Origin: Mangifera indica
Lineage: Eukaryota; Streptophyta; Magnoliopsida; Sapindales; Anacardiaceae
Length of the DNA stretch: 64,000 nucleotides
Assembly: GCF_011075055.1 (NCBI RefSeq)
Contig: NC_058152.1
Span: forward strand, 5,766,001-5,830,000
Direction of reading: 5' to 3'
Below are positions 47,333 to 60,339 of this stretch, piece by piece (the first letter of the stretch is position 1; each line of letters begins with the position of its first letter). Under the pieces are notes generated by a model that saw nothing but the letters and a program-made list of their open reading frames with translations, did no database searches and was not told the DNA's origin. A program made the translations under genes and the position numbers.

Positions 47333-50043
47333 TTGATTTTATATAAAAATTATTAAGATATTATTTTATTTTAAAATATTTTTCATACTATTTACTATAT
47401 TAAGTAAAAATAAGATATTTTAATTATAAAAAATTAATAAAGAAAATAAAATTATAATAAAATTACTATTATCCTAATAATTTTTTAATATCATTGGTAA
47501 TAAAATATTACCAGAATTTTGTATATCAAACAAAATAATACCACTAATAAAAGATAAATTACCAAAACATTTTTTAAACACCCAAACCAAATGTTTTAGA
47601 AATATTAAAAAAGTTTGAAACACAAGCTTTAGGAAAAGAGACATGTTTCTTTTTATAAAATATTCTAAATTGATTTTAATTGATTTTAATTGATTTCACA
47701 TGTCTAATTTTTTTTTGAACCCTAACTTTCAAAGACTAATTTTAGATCTTCAACTCTCCTCTTTGACATCTTAACCTTCTCTTCTCTTTAGTGTGTTAAA
47801 GCTCATCACTTCTCTGGTGTTTCAGAACTCCTCTCTGTCTCCAGTTTATTCAACTTTCAATGAATACTTGAAAAATCATCTTCGTAAGACCAATCACCAG
47901 TGCATCGGATTTGTTCGTTGTCGTCAATGCATCAATGATGGAAATTTCTATCCTTTCTAGCGTCTCAAAACTTGGATTCATAAATTGTAACTCGTAATTC
48001 ATAAATCTTTTCATCTCCATTTCTATATTTGAAATCATTTGACTCACACTTAGAGATAATTTGATTAGCAAAATTTCCCTTTATTTTGTTTCATTTTATT
48101 TGTTTATTTATTAAATATATTGTATGCATGTGAATTATTCGAAGATCAAATCATCACAACATTCCCTTTGTATGTGATGCTAACTGGGTAACGAAATCAC
48201 ACAGTAGGCATGTGTGAATGCCTCCATTGACTATTATAAGATGATATTAGTATGTGACAATGAAAGTCATATTATTAGGGTAATAGTATAGATTAATGAT
48301 TAATAAACTGTTTTTTAAATATGACTGGTGATGATGAAAATTATTAGGGCATGTAAACTATTTAGAAATTGTTTAATAAAATCTTGGTATAGAAAAGGTA
48401 GAACAAAAATTCTCTCTTATACAAACACCTTTCAAAATTAGCTCTCTTTAGCCTGCAAGAGTGTGGATTTCTTTTAAAGATCTAGTGGTTTTAAGGTTTA
48501 ACTCCATCTATACTAAAAGAATCAAACAAAAATTAGCAAAGAAATAAGCAATTCCAATTTCTTCTATTTTACATTTGTTTTTGTCATGCAATCATAACAT
48601 GTATGTTGTGAACATATTTGTGTGTTTTTCGTCATTTTTTTTATTCCATATCTTCACATAACTTATTGTTCTTTGAAGAGCTCGAATTGAGTGTAAAAAG
48701 TGAGCAAGGGATGAGTTGTTAGGGCAAAGGACAAACAAAATGTATTTAAAATCAATTTTTGAGTTTATTAATGATTGAAACAAAATGATATCGTTTTATT
48801 TTTATACAAAATACCATTGTTTTGTCTAAAATTATTGTAAAATTGGTTTATAGTTTGCTTTAATTGGGAAATTGTATATACGTATGCATGAATTTTGGAA
48901 AGGAAATTGATCAATTTCCTTCTTTCCCAATAAAATTACATGTTGAAAAGCTATGTTTAATCTAGTTTAACCACACTTAGAGCTAGAGATGATAATTCGT
49001 TTTGTGAAATTAGGTCTGCAACCCACCTCTCCTTGATCAAAAAGAAGATTTCTTAATAAAGACAAGGATGATTAAAATCTCTTATACATTAAATTATCCT
49101 TAAAATTTTTAAATTATTACAAATATACTTTAACACTTAATAAATATTTTATTATTTTTATAGTAAAGATGGAGAAGAAAGTGTCGAAAATTTTCCTCAA
49201 GGGGATCAAGAGAGGAAGGGGAGAGAAATTTTTTTTGTGGGAAGGGAACAAAAATTTCCCATGATCCCCATTTCAAGAATGAAGTATGAACGAGGTTAAG
49301 GTATTTGGTCCCTATCTACCCTGTTGCCATTTCTAGCAAGTGTTTAACTGAATAAACTTGATTTTAATATGATTATTGTAAGAACAAACTCAAACTCCCC
49401 AAACTCTTAATACCTTGACACAGGTTCCAGCTAGAAATGGTGACTAAACCTTGAAACAAAAAATTATTTTAAACTCTTTAATTTTAAAAATATTATACAT
49501 CATAATTTATATTTTTATGAATTATTTCAATATATTCTTAGTGAAACAAGATTTTATATATAAATACAAGACTCGAAAAAACAAAAGATATATTGACATT
49601 ATATTTGAACTGAGCTAGTCAACATTAAACTTGAGCTTAGCTTGTTTATATCCCACCAACCAAAATACTGCCAAAATATCTATACCTTAGTTTACGTAAC
49701 GAGTATTGTAATTCAATTTAAATCCTTCATCACCCAGCTTTAAATCCGAGATCTGCTATAAGCTCTATTTCTGGGACAATTCCCTCAACAACTCATGAAC
49801 TAACAATTCTTATAACAAGGTCGACTATACTTAAAATTACAATTCATTCTCCCAGACAACGAATGAAATGAAAAAGGAAAAAACAATGCAAGTCAAAATG
49901 AATGATACGTGATAAACTATCAACATTTACAGTCCTTCCTGGGCATTACTGCAATACAATAAAAATTGTTCAACAAAATGTCATTTGTAGGAGAAATATT
50001 ATGTGATTCAACTTGCTTAAAAGGGAGATGCCATCTGCAGCAG
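47333..50043. other. Intergenic, AT-rich; LCB1 3' flank at the right
   Basis: No gene recognised. A minus frame at 47850-48071 (73 residues, no known motif) overlaps a CT-rich stretch and has no supporting context. The LCB1 3' UTR probably occupies the last few hundred bases. Around 48680 and 49620 short GAGCTCG/GAGCTTAGC words hint at old repeats. Confidence 0.5.
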
Positions 50044-53000
50044 TTAATTATAATCCCTCAGCACCACTGCCGAAACTTTCTTTAATGACTCACAAGCCTT
50101 CATCAGATCAGATTCTGAATGAGCAGCCGAAACAAATAACCTAATTCCTACAGGCAGACGGCATTTATCAAGTGTTGATCTTTTGGAAGCCACCACAAAC
50201 ACCAAATATTCCTTCAAAGCCTAAAATGTAAGACACCAGATATAGAGTCAGTACAAGATTGACCAACCAAAAGGTGAATCTAGATGAAGCCAAAGAACAA
50301 TATACTTACCCGATCAGCAATTAATTCAAGCAGACGTAGATCATTTTTTTGTGAACCTGTTGATTTTTCTAGTCTAAGAAATACAATTGGTGATTCAGGA
50401 TTGCTTGCAATTGTGAGGCCATGAATGTCTGATAAACCTGCAGTTTATCGAATATGTTTCAAATAAAAAAGTCAACAAGAAATCTAGCAGCCACTCACAA
50501 AATCCAAACTGCTACCAATTGCACAGTGTATGATTACTGTGAAGGCACTATATCTGAGACAGACTCATTCAAAAGCCAGAGCAGTGTAAACAACATAAAA
50601 AAGATTGTCTACTATGGAAGCATTCCATATCCGACAGCCAATCCATCCAAACCCTTAAATAATGTATAAATGAAAAACATCCATCAATTGCAGGAACAAA
50701 AATTTATCTGATCTTTATTATCATTGGGTGAATGTTGTATTTGCATGACTTGTGAAAAATAGTCATGGTAGATGGTAACAACAGGTAGAATAGAGACTTT
50801 GATATGAGATGAAAATAGGGCAGTGTCATCAAATGAGAAGATAAACGAGTTGGTAACATTCAACATCTATGTATCCAAATATGTTTGCACAGGCACAAAA
50901 GATGTAAGCCAAAGAGAAAATGAACCAGAGTGTACATCCATATATACACCAAAATCCTAAGTCATAGGATTTATATACCTTTCCTAAAGAGTCTTAGGAT
51001 TACTTGGATGGAATTGACATTTCAATTCCTACAACTAGTTGTGCAGAACAAAGTGATTCTGAAACCAACCTTTCCATAATACAGCAATGTTTTCCTTTAG
51101 CTTTGTTATCAGATTGGGGTTTTCTTCAAGGACATCAATAGCAGTAATTGCAGCACTAGCAAGATATGGGGGCAAAGAAGCAGAAAAAACATATCCAGAA
51201 CTGCTCAAACGCTGCCAGAGATTTGCACATAAGTGTCATCACCTAGGAATATACCAGTGATAGAATGTGCAATACTGAACTTCCATATTCATTAAGATGA
51301 TTTTTGAACCCACATTTTACATAGTGAAAATCACATTAGAAAAACTGTTCCGTAAAATGAATTTGGTATTTAATTCTGTGTTATCAAATCAAGAATGCAT
51401 CAGCTAATGTATTTCAAACAAATTTATTTTTAAGAAAAACTAGGAAAAATATTTCTAGTGCTAAAGCTATGGAAAGGTAGAAGTATTTTGTTAGTTATTC
51501 AACTCCTGTTTTCATAAACAAACAAAACAAAATAGTCCTTTTTGAGTTTAACACAAGTTTTTAGATTAAAATAATTGTGTTATCAGCTTCCTATTTTTTA
51601 AGTACAATGCTGCATGCATTTTTTTTCTGTCGAGGTTGTAAAACCCATAAGGGTTTTGAAGAGCAAATAAAAACTGGACTAAATTGTCATAAAGTTTAGT
51701 TTTCATACTTGGTGATCAACCACTCTAGTACTTCCAGTGCAGAATCCTCCTTCAGTGGCTAATGCATGCCCCATAGCAGCAGTTATAATATCTATCTTCT
51801 CAATCTGCAAGACCATACAGTTACAAATAACAGAGATCAAAGCAACAATAAAAGCACAATAAGTCTTAAAAACATACTGGAACCCCATGGTATTCAGTGA
51901 GGCCTCTTCCAGAAGAGCCAAGTACACCAAATGAATTACTCTCATCCAACACCACACGAAACCGATATTCCTCCTTCAATCTGATTATCTCATCCAACGG
52001 AGCTATTTGACCAGAATTCTACAAATGTTAGAATTAAACAATTAATATTTCCCAGTCCCTCATGTTCAGATTATATCAAAAATAAAATAGATTCTGAAAC
52101 ATGACAACATAATGATATTATAGCATCATAGCAAAAAAATAACTAACTGTTAGAATATGTAAGTCCCACATTAGGAAGAAAAATAGACAGGAAAGGGTAT
52201 ATAAGGTAATGAATATCCAAGTTAGATTGGCTTAAGTTCTTTTAACAATTGGAACCTAAAACATGTTAAAACCCATAATTAATAAAGAAGTTAATCCAAA
52301 ATCCAAGCTTAAAGGGCTCAAGACTTCTAATATGGTATCCGAGCCCATTTAAGCATGGTGAATTAAGCCAAAAAAATTCAGAGTTAATGACCATTGGGTT
52401 AAAACCCAAGTCGACCCAAGGGCTAACTAAGAAGAGCTAAACCTTGTTTCAGGCTAAGCCATGTCTGAGTTCAGCTAAGAAGAGCCAGACCCAAGTTCAG
52501 ATGGGTCACGCCATGTATAACAAGTATCAACTGGCAACCTAATTGCACTTGAGGGAGAGTGTTGGAATATGTAAGTCCTACATTTGGAAGAAAAATAAAA
52601 TGAATAGTTATATAATGTAGTGGGTATCCAAGTTAGATTGACTTAATTCCTTTTAACAATTAGAACCCAAAACAAGTTAAAGCTCATAATAAATAAAAAT
52701 CATGATCCACACTCCAAGTTTTGAGGGCTCAAGATTTTTAACACTAACAAAATGAAAACCAAGATACTATTAAACATACTTACCCAAAAAAAAAAAAAAG
52801 ATACTATTAAACCTTGTAAACATTAATTAATTTCTTCAAATTCATTATCAGTTCTCTTAAGATTTGCATTGTAACAATAATATATATGTGTCCCATATGC
52901 CCTAAAGAAATAATATCACTGAACCCTCATAGCAACTAAAACAATCCAAGGTAAAAGATGAACTTTACAACAACAATGAGCATCACAACAACTAATTATC

Positions 53001-56000
53001 TGTGCAACTACTTAATTTCAGAAAATTAAATTGACCAATAAATTGTAAATAGGTACAAATCAATTGCTAAAAAAAAGTGAAATTTTGTGTTCTTCTAGTT
53101 AAGGAAGATGGCTTATAGAACACTGGAAGAACAAAATTTGGTGCTACTTCCCGTACCGGAATTTCATTTACATCAACAAAATGCAGAAACGTTCTTTCCA
53201 TTTGCAAAAAGATATGTGAAGAAGATATGAAGGTGAAAGTCTATTATTATGTATTATAAATAAATAGATAGAAAGATGAGAGAATATTAAGAGAGATAAT
53301 AAAACAGATGATTATATTTAATTCAGATCATAAAAGCCATTGCAATTGCGGGGCTTTATATAGCATGCATGCTGCCCATGTAAAATTGTAAATCAATTAG
53401 GCTTAATCACAATAAGGCATTTGTCAATGGTGAAAATTCACCGCTTCATGACAGGACAAAAAAAAGAGAATAACTGAAAAACAAAAAGAATGTCAAAAAA
53501 TACCTGGTACACAGCTTCAACCACAATGTAGCGACGCAGTTTCTTTACCCGCTTATTCTCTGCAGTAACTCTTTCCAGAGTTTTTTGTAATGATTCCATA
53601 TCATTGTGCTTGAAATATACAATGGTACTTCTAGAGAGATAAAGACCATTCTGTATTCCCCAATGCACTCCCTCATCCCTGCAAATGGAGAAATATGAGC
53701 AACATTTTTTAGGAAACAATCTATACCAAAATACTACTAGAACTATTTAAGAAGCAAAAGCTCCTAGTCTGTACTAATACAAGGAAGTTAACAGGAGAAA
53801 CATGTGACAGACAAGAAATACCAGATTCAAAAAAAAAAAAAAAAATGAACTACAATCAAAGATCAGATAATAGGGGTAAAAAGAAACCATTATGGCTCAA
53901 ATGTTGTTCCTACATCCTTTATAAAGTACTCAATCATAAAAATTGAATTGAAAGTAACTCAAATTAGAATTTATGCTTTTCCATTGAATATTTCCAAGGT
54001 TAATTGGGTAATATCATGCAAGTGCAACATCAATTAGGGAAACCATGATCAGGAAAACCTGTCCATAATCATATATAGGTAAGGACAATGATAAATAATG
54101 AGATGGAATTGATTTAAATAATTTTAAAAAATGTATTACTTCAACGAAAGGAGGCCTCGGTAATGGGACACATAATGTGATTAATGGGAGAAATGATCAC
54201 AATTCCGATTACACTATTGAAGTCATTATGCAAACAAACTTTAAATTATTTTATTGGAAATAACTCGTAAACTTTATTCCATCTAACATATTATCCTAAC
54301 TACTAACATTGAAGAGGGAACACAATTATATTTGTGGACAGTAAAATAACCACATAGCTAACAGATAATTATACAGTCAAGATCAGTCATGTTTATTATC
54401 CTGCTTAAGTATACAAACTGTAAATCTTACTCTAAAAGGAAACAGCTGTTAAAATTGTCCATACTATCCATATAGATCAAATTCAAATAAAATATATTCA
54501 TTAACTCCCTTGTGCAACACAGCCACATAGGTGACCTGAACATTAAATAGTCAGTATAAACTTACACAACAATGAGATCTCCTTTCTTACAGAAACAGGG
54601 AATTGCACTGAACATGGTGGAAAGTCCATAAGAATAGAGGATTGAATCAGGAGTTCCCAAAAACTTAGAAATTTTGGCCTCGCAATCAAGATGAACATCT
54701 GAATAAAAATTTTTGTTAAAATATGCAATAGGTCCAATGTATCATTATATGAATTTACATACATATATATAAGAGAAAAAGTAATTTAAGCTCAGTCAAC
54801 CGGATGCAGTTTGTAAGATGAGTATGACCTATTGTTCCATAGAAGCCACGAGGACCACAAGAACCAACACCATATTTCTCCAATGCAGAGGTGCATGATT
54901 CCTAATATATATATTTTAAGTTAGCATCTATTGAACTCAATTAATTATCATAGCAGACACAATTTAATAATGGAAATAGCTTTTCTTACAAGTAACTTCT
55001 CATGTCCAATTAATCCAAGATAATTTGCTGAGGCAAAATTCACAACTTCTTTTCCATTAATTATTGTATGTGGCCCAGCAGCACTGCATCAAAAGGAACT
55101 TCTGAGCTCAAATGCTTTTCAAAAAACTAATTGATTGTTTGGAAAAAATGAATTGAGATCTTAAAATAACATAATTCCTTGTTTGTAGAGTAAATCACAT
55201 AGAACAGATGTCTTACATAAAAAAAAAAATCAATTGACATGAATGGCAATAGTTTTAACTTGCAAAATATAAAAATTAATTAGGACACAAAGGAAATAGA
55301 TATACCATTGTAAACTATAGTATAGTGTCAACAACAATGGCAGCTGAAATCTATCAAGTAAAGGGAGAACCGGTAGTATCATTAAAGAACTAGAGTTATG
55401 TAGAGAAAGAAAGATTATGAAAATAATGATCAGAAGATACAGGGTTAAACCATTAATCTAAAAAAGTGACACAAATAAGCAATGCATCCAGGCAGCAACA
55501 TAAGTTTGCTACATTCAAATAATATGTAATATATAAATAATTTCGATTTTTTACCTCTCCAATACCGGGGGTTCATACTGCATCTCTTCTGTGATATGAG
55601 GAATAAGGGATTCTGGAACCCACTCAGCACATAGCTCATCTATTTCCTATTGAAGTCAATTAAACTATTAACTAATGTTAGGTTGATACGACATTATGTC
55701 CATCAGAATGAATGGTAGACAAATTACAATGAAAACAATGACATTTCTGAAAAACAAATGAGCACCAAAAACAGATTGGCTATACTGTAACAAACACTTG
55801 GTGGAGACTTTTCATTTTAACAACATAGATTTGTATGTCATATCCCCAGTGAGGAAATTTTTCATAAAGCTGACCAACAATTTCCCAGCTTCTACTAACA
55901 ACATATACCTATCTAGAACCAAACATAATAAAGAAATTCAGCAGCATAAGACATGTAATCAAAGCCCCTACAACAAACCTCATCATGAGAACAAATACAT

Positions 56001-56376
56001 ATGCTTTTTTAAACCAGAATTGTGGATGAAATGAAAAGTTCAAAGAAGAGCTTCCACACAAACCTTCTTCGTTAACGGCCGCTTGGGAGGCTTGTAACTT
56101 TTTTGGGAAAGTAAGAAAAGAATGACCACAAGAAGAAGAAGTTCCACGAACAAATGGCCTATCAATAACCAAGAGAGTTCCAAAATAACTTTAATTCAGT
56201 CAAACAAAGTTTCATCGCATAAAAATAAAAACAAAATAAACCCTTAAATATACTGATATTTAGAAGTTACCGCCAATATGCACTCCAAAAACAACAGCTC
56301 GGGCAGACGGAGCATCTAGAGCCAGTCTCACCCAGTTCAAACTAGTATTAACTAATTTGAAAGTAAATGATTCCAT
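50044..56376 (-). CDS. LCB1: Serine palmitoyltransferase subunit LCB1, 12 exons, 483 aa
   Basis: Exons, 5' to 3': 56376-56271, 56158-56064, 55646-55555, 55083-54990, 54901-54829, 54698-54566, 53678-53504, 52018-51878, 51804-51709, 51211-51070, 50437-50310, 50220-50044. All introns are GT-AG and the total is 484 codons including stop. LCB1 pairs with catalytic LCB2 at the ER membrane for the first step of sphingolipid synthesis: serine plus palmitoyl-CoA to 3-ketosphinganine. A membrane segment lies at about 38-53. The alpha-oxoamine synthase fold shows [10 protein letters not shown] with Cys144, [11 protein letters not shown] and [24 protein letters not shown] stands where LCB2 has its PLP lysine, as expected for the non-catalytic subunit. 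Length fits Arabidopsis LCB1 (482 aa). A TRIM sits in intron 7. Confidence 0.97.
52148..52743 (+). mobile_element. TRIM element (596 bp) in LCB1 intron 7
   Basis: Two LTRs (52148-52332 and 52560-52743, about 185 bp each) begin TGTTRGAATATGTAAGTC. The right LTR ends TTAACA; the left ends TAATA, with a mutated tip. A primer-site-like TGGTATCCGAGCC follows the left LTR (52333-52345). A purine tract TTGAGGGAGAG precedes the right LTR. A perfect 5-bp duplication CTAAC flanks it (52143-52147 and 52744-52748). The internal part of about 230 bp encodes nothing. The element is antisense to LCB1 and its intron still has normal splice sites. Confidence 0.93.
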
Positions 56377-56947
56377 TTGTTTACAAAATTTATCACAGTT
56401 TGATTAGCATAAAAGCTTCAAAAATCAGTTAAAGTACAATCTCCCCAAACTAACCAAATGAAATACCCTGCAAACATCCATTGTTGTTCAATAAGATTGC
56501 ATGTAATAACAGAAATCCAGAATTACTATAAAACCACATATCTACATCGATCCAGAAATAATACAAACCCAAATAAATAATTCAACAAGAATTTGCAAAT
56601 CAATGAATTAATCCAGAAATCTCAGATCAATGAATTCAAAAAGAATCATAATCAATGGATTAAACACGAATTTGCAAATCTCATTCCTAAACAAACCTAG
56701 TTGATTTGATTCAATACAAAAAAAAAATCATATTCACGCAAATCGAGCAGCTAAGAAAAATAAAGCAAAGAGATTACAAAAATGGAAAGTAAATATTAAA
56801 CTGAATGATAAGTTGAACCTGTTACAGAAGCTTGCTTAGAAGCAAGAGATGTGTTGAAGCGTTTGACAAACCTAAACCTCTCAGATTCAGCTTCCCTTTT
56901 TAATTATTTTTAATTTATTTAACGAGAGAACGATTTGATTTTATTCA
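56377..56947 (-). promoter_or_regulatory. LCB1 leader and truncated proximal promoter
   Basis: The minus strand from about 56900 reads AGGTTTAGGTTTGTC and then a leader with a possible 5' UTR intron before ATG 56376. The native promoter is interrupted at 56947 by MULE no. 3, so only about 70-100 bases of original upstream sequence adjoin the probable start. Confidence 0.5.
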
Positions 56948-58017
56948 GGGAAAAGGACTATTTCCCCCCCAACTTTTAGGTCGTCCTCAAACGTACACTC
57001 ATGGGAGATAAAAACTCCTATTCTCACTTATGATCAAACTGTCATCCAAACTTTCAGTTAGGGATAGGGGTAAAATCATCATTTTACCTATAAATTTTAA
57101 AACTTTAAAATTTCACCATTTTCCCCCTCCAGGTTTTAAAAACTAACACTTCAATCCATCCTCAAAGTTTGAAGAGTTTAGATTTTACTTCTAGGGTTTG
57201 CTCCCTTCTCTGACCACCACCGACGACCTACGTATTCCATGGATCTTCTATCTCTGACTACAAAGGATAACCCTTCGTCATCCAGATCTAGAAGAACAGA
57301 TAAAAGATGGCGTTTCGTTGTCCTTCATCGTCTAGGTGGAGCGATGAAGAAATCTCTGTCTCTTCGTCGCATCGTGTGACAAAGAGATCTCCATTTCTTT
57401 GTTGCACCGTGCGACAAAGAGATGAAGATCTCTTCATCACACCACCACCATCGCATCAGAAGAAAAAGAAGGTCAAAGATGATGTCGGAAGATGTAGTTG
57501 AAGAATGGGGGTGAAACTGCTATTTTTGAAAGATATAAAGGGCGACTGAGTTTTAAAAAATATAAAAACTCTAGGTTTGAGGGTGAAAACGTGCGACAAG
57601 GAGATGAATATCTCTTCATCACACCACCACCATCGCATCAGAAGAAGAAGAAGGTCAAAGATGATGTCAGAAAATGTAGTTGAAGAATGGGGATGAAACT
57701 GCTATTTTTAAAAGATATAGAGGGCGACTGAGTTTTAAAAAACATAGAAACCCTAGGTTTGAGGGTGAAAATATTATTTTTTAAAGTTTAAAAACTTTAA
57801 GTAAAGGTAAAATATTAATTTATAAAACTTGAGAAGTTAGATATAATAAACTTTATAACTTTTTAATATAAACAATAAAATAACTATTTTATACCTTCCT
57901 TTGATTTAAAAAAAAAAACAAAAAATTGTCTATAAGTGGAATTAAGGGTTTTTTTATCTCCTATAAGTGTAGGTTGAGATTTGTCTAAAAGTTGAGTGGG
58001 AAACAATCGTTTTTCCC
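56948..58017. mobile_element. Small non-autonomous MULE no. 3 (1070 bp) at the LCB1 promoter
   Basis: Inverted termini GGGAAAAGGACTATTTCCCC and the complement of GGGAAAAACGATTGTTTCCC. The inverted repeat extends through AACTTTTAG and GGGAGATAAAAA for well over 100 bp. The TIR resembles that of MULEs 1 and 2 (ACTATTTCCCACC). No clean 9-bp duplication is visible. Instead a 29-base near-identical duplication flanks the element at 56914-56942 and 58022-58050, with 4-5 bases between it and each end. Confidence 0.83.
57410..57775. repeat. Two tandem units of about 182 bp inside MULE no. 3
   Basis: TCTTCATCACACCACCACCA recurs at 57431 and 57613. Each copy is followed by matching AAGGTCAAAGATGATGTC, GTGAAACTGCTATTTTT and GGGCGACTGAGTTTTAAA-type stretches. 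The frames here (TPPPSHQKKKKVKDDV) are repeated with it. Confidence 0.88.
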
Positions 58018-58224
58018 TTTATTTATTTAAGGAGAGAATGATTTGATTTTGGCTTACTCCTTGTCTCAGACGTCAGCTAAAATAGATAAACGGAAACAGT
58101 GGGTAAAGCCCATCTGAACCCTAAAATTTATAGCTACACGTTTGTTTGAGAACCTGATGTTTGGAGGCATTTATAAATAAGTAATACCATTATAATTTAT
58201 TTTAAATATATAAATAAAAATATA

Positions 58225-58305
58225 TTTAATATATATTAAATATATATCTATTTATATATTATATTTAATATATATTAAATATATATCTATTTATATATTT
58301 AAAAT
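58225..58305. repeat. AT-rich direct repeat, period about 48 bp
   Basis: TTAATATATATTAAATATA followed by TATCTATTTATATAT occurs twice in a row. Self-complementary AT sequence, not coding. Confidence 0.75.
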
Positions 58306-58438
58306 AAATATATATAATTTTTTTAGTTTATAAATATAACAAAAATATTAAATATACTGGTACACAATTTGGCAACCATCAACGTGGCAAATGTCACCTC
58401 ATCAACTATGTTGGATTATTGCCATTTCAAACATGAAT

Positions 58439-58441
<3 letters not shown>

Positions 58442-58512
<71 letters not shown>
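58442..58512. repeat. (CT)n microsatellite followed by (AT)n
   Basis: About 29 TC/CT units to 58500, then ATATATATATAT. Confidence 0.97.
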
Positions 58513-58514
<2 letters not shown>

Positions 58515-58549
58515 TACATTTTACACCCAAATGGGCATCCACACAAAAT

Positions 58550-59132
58550 TAGGAATGACAATTTGGGTCTGATTTTAGGAGCCCCGATCCTAATAAAGAG
58601 GAGATTCTCCGATAGAAACGGAGAAAAGGATAGGGACGAGGATAAAAAAAATCATCGCAATTGGGGATGGGGATACATGTGTCCCCTTCCCGGCCCGACC
58701 CTTCCCCTCCCCGCCCCTATCCTCGTCTCTTTATATTAATATATTTATTTAAAATACTAATATATTTTTATAGTTTTAAATTATTTATGTTTTTCAAATT
58801 TATTTAGGTTTTTGTTATGTATATTAAATGAGTTAATATATTATATTTATGATATTTGAAATAGAATATTAATTTTAATTTTGCTTAATTTTGTTATTTA
58901 ATATACTTATATTGTATTTACAAGGTAAAAAAAATATATTTTTTTTGCGGGTACGAGAGGGGGGATTTTTCCCTGTGGGGACGGGAGGGGATGGGGAGGG
59001 AATTTTTCTTTGCGGGGAGGAGACGGAAAATCATTTTCATCCCTGTAGTGGAGACGGGTTGGGGATGAGGATGGAGACGGGGATTGAGATCCCCCCCCCC
59101 CCCCCTTCCGCCCCTCCCCATTGCTATCCCTA
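58550..59132. mobile_element. hAT-type MITE (583 bp) with GGGGATGGGGA-type interior
   Basis: Inverted termini TAGGAATGACAAT and the complement of TAGGGATAGCAAT. Perfect 8-bp duplication CACAAAAT (58542-58549 and 59133-59140). The interior ends are G- or C-rich (GGGGATGGGGAT near 58665, GGGACGGGAGGGGATGGGG near 58978-58997, a C17 run at 59089-59105), around an AT-rich core (58730-58930). It encodes nothing. Frames over the G-rich part are low-complexity. Confidence 0.92.
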
Positions 59133-59140
59133 CACAAAAT

Positions 59141-59773
59141 TAAGTATAAAATCTAAAATACCCTAACTCTTGCAAAACTCCTCGGCATCTATGCCCCCTC
59201 TACCTCCACTACCACCAACATCACTCTAGTTCCAACTATTACAAAAGAGAAAACTATTAGTCAAGCACCCTTTTTCTGACTCACAAATAGCAAATAATAT
59301 GCGATTATATGTAAGCTGCTTAGTTTTTTGTTGACCATTTTTAATCCTTATTGATTTTTCCGTGAGTTAATGTTTCTTAGTACTAAAACAAAAATTTTTC
59401 ATTAAATAACTTGTGAGTTTGATTTCACCTAGCTCAACTATACATAATTTTTGATTTCATCGTCATTTGATACTGGCCAATTGTAATTAAAATTTTGAGT
59501 AATGCTATTTGTTAGCTTGAATTTTGTTTGTGGATGATAGTTTAGTAATTCTTGAGTTAATGTCATAATTTATTGAGCTTTCGATATCATATTGAGAGAT
59601 TATGATAATTTAGGTATTTTAGCACATATTTGGTTAATAACTAGTTAAGTATCTAGAGGTCCAAAAAATATGAGAGTGTTAGAGAAGATTAGGATATGCT
59701 GCTTCATTTATAAGAATGTGATTAATTACTTAATTCATATCATTTGCTATATTCTTGTTTCAACAATGCATAT
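59141..59773. other. Intergenic, nothing recognised
   Basis: AT-rich sequence between the MITE and the first duplication copy. No frame, pair of repeats or RNA gene seen. Confidence 0.45.
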
Positions 59774-60339
59774 AGTTATATAGTTAATGAAATTATAAGA
59801 ATTCAAATTTATAACCCGCTTATTGCTTGTTGAAAATAGGCAAATCATCGAATCATAACAAGGATGCAAGGACACATTCTTAGTCAAGCAATTGGTGTTG
59901 AGGAGAAAGTTGTTCAAGTATTAGTAGACTTTATTGGGGAACTTTTTATCTTTTCAATAAGTTTTTCTTCCTTTTACCTTCCTTGGTGTTTCTTGGCTTT
60001 TCAAGAGCTACTGTGTTTCTTTTTATATCATATGCTTTGACAATATACACCAAAACACAAAAAGAAGAAGAAGAAAGTTATAATGGAAGTATGGACAATG
60101 GCTTTTTCTTGCCCATACATTTGAAGATGTGGTGAAGAGGGAAAAATTGTTCTTCGTCATACTATTATTTGACATGTTTGAAATTTTATAAATCCTTCTA
60201 ACATTTTGACTTGACAATCTATTATTTATATCATTTATCATTTTTATCACCATATTACAATCATCATTATTGTACCAAATACTTTTAATTACTCTAAACA
60301 TCAAAAACATGATAATAATGAAAGACTCATTTGAGATAT
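59774..60339. repeat. Direct segmental duplication, copy 1
   Basis: Matches 61581-61821, 63421-63480 and 63760-64000 in order, with few differences. It has none of the extra segments of copy 2. Homology starts at TATATAGTTAATGAAA and still continues at the window's right edge, so the full unit is longer than copy 2 shows here. No recognised gene. Confidence 0.88.

Noticed and set aside
47850..48071. Minus frame of 73 residues
   Set aside because: No recognisable domain, no splice partners and AT-rich context; likely chance.
58891..59166. Gly/Pro-rich frames on both strands
   Set aside because: G-rich interior of an hAT MITE; low complexity.
60023..60310. Minus frame repeated at 63736-63981
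   Set aside because: Repeated only because the DNA is duplicated; the second copy has frame-changing indels, so no sign of coding constraint.
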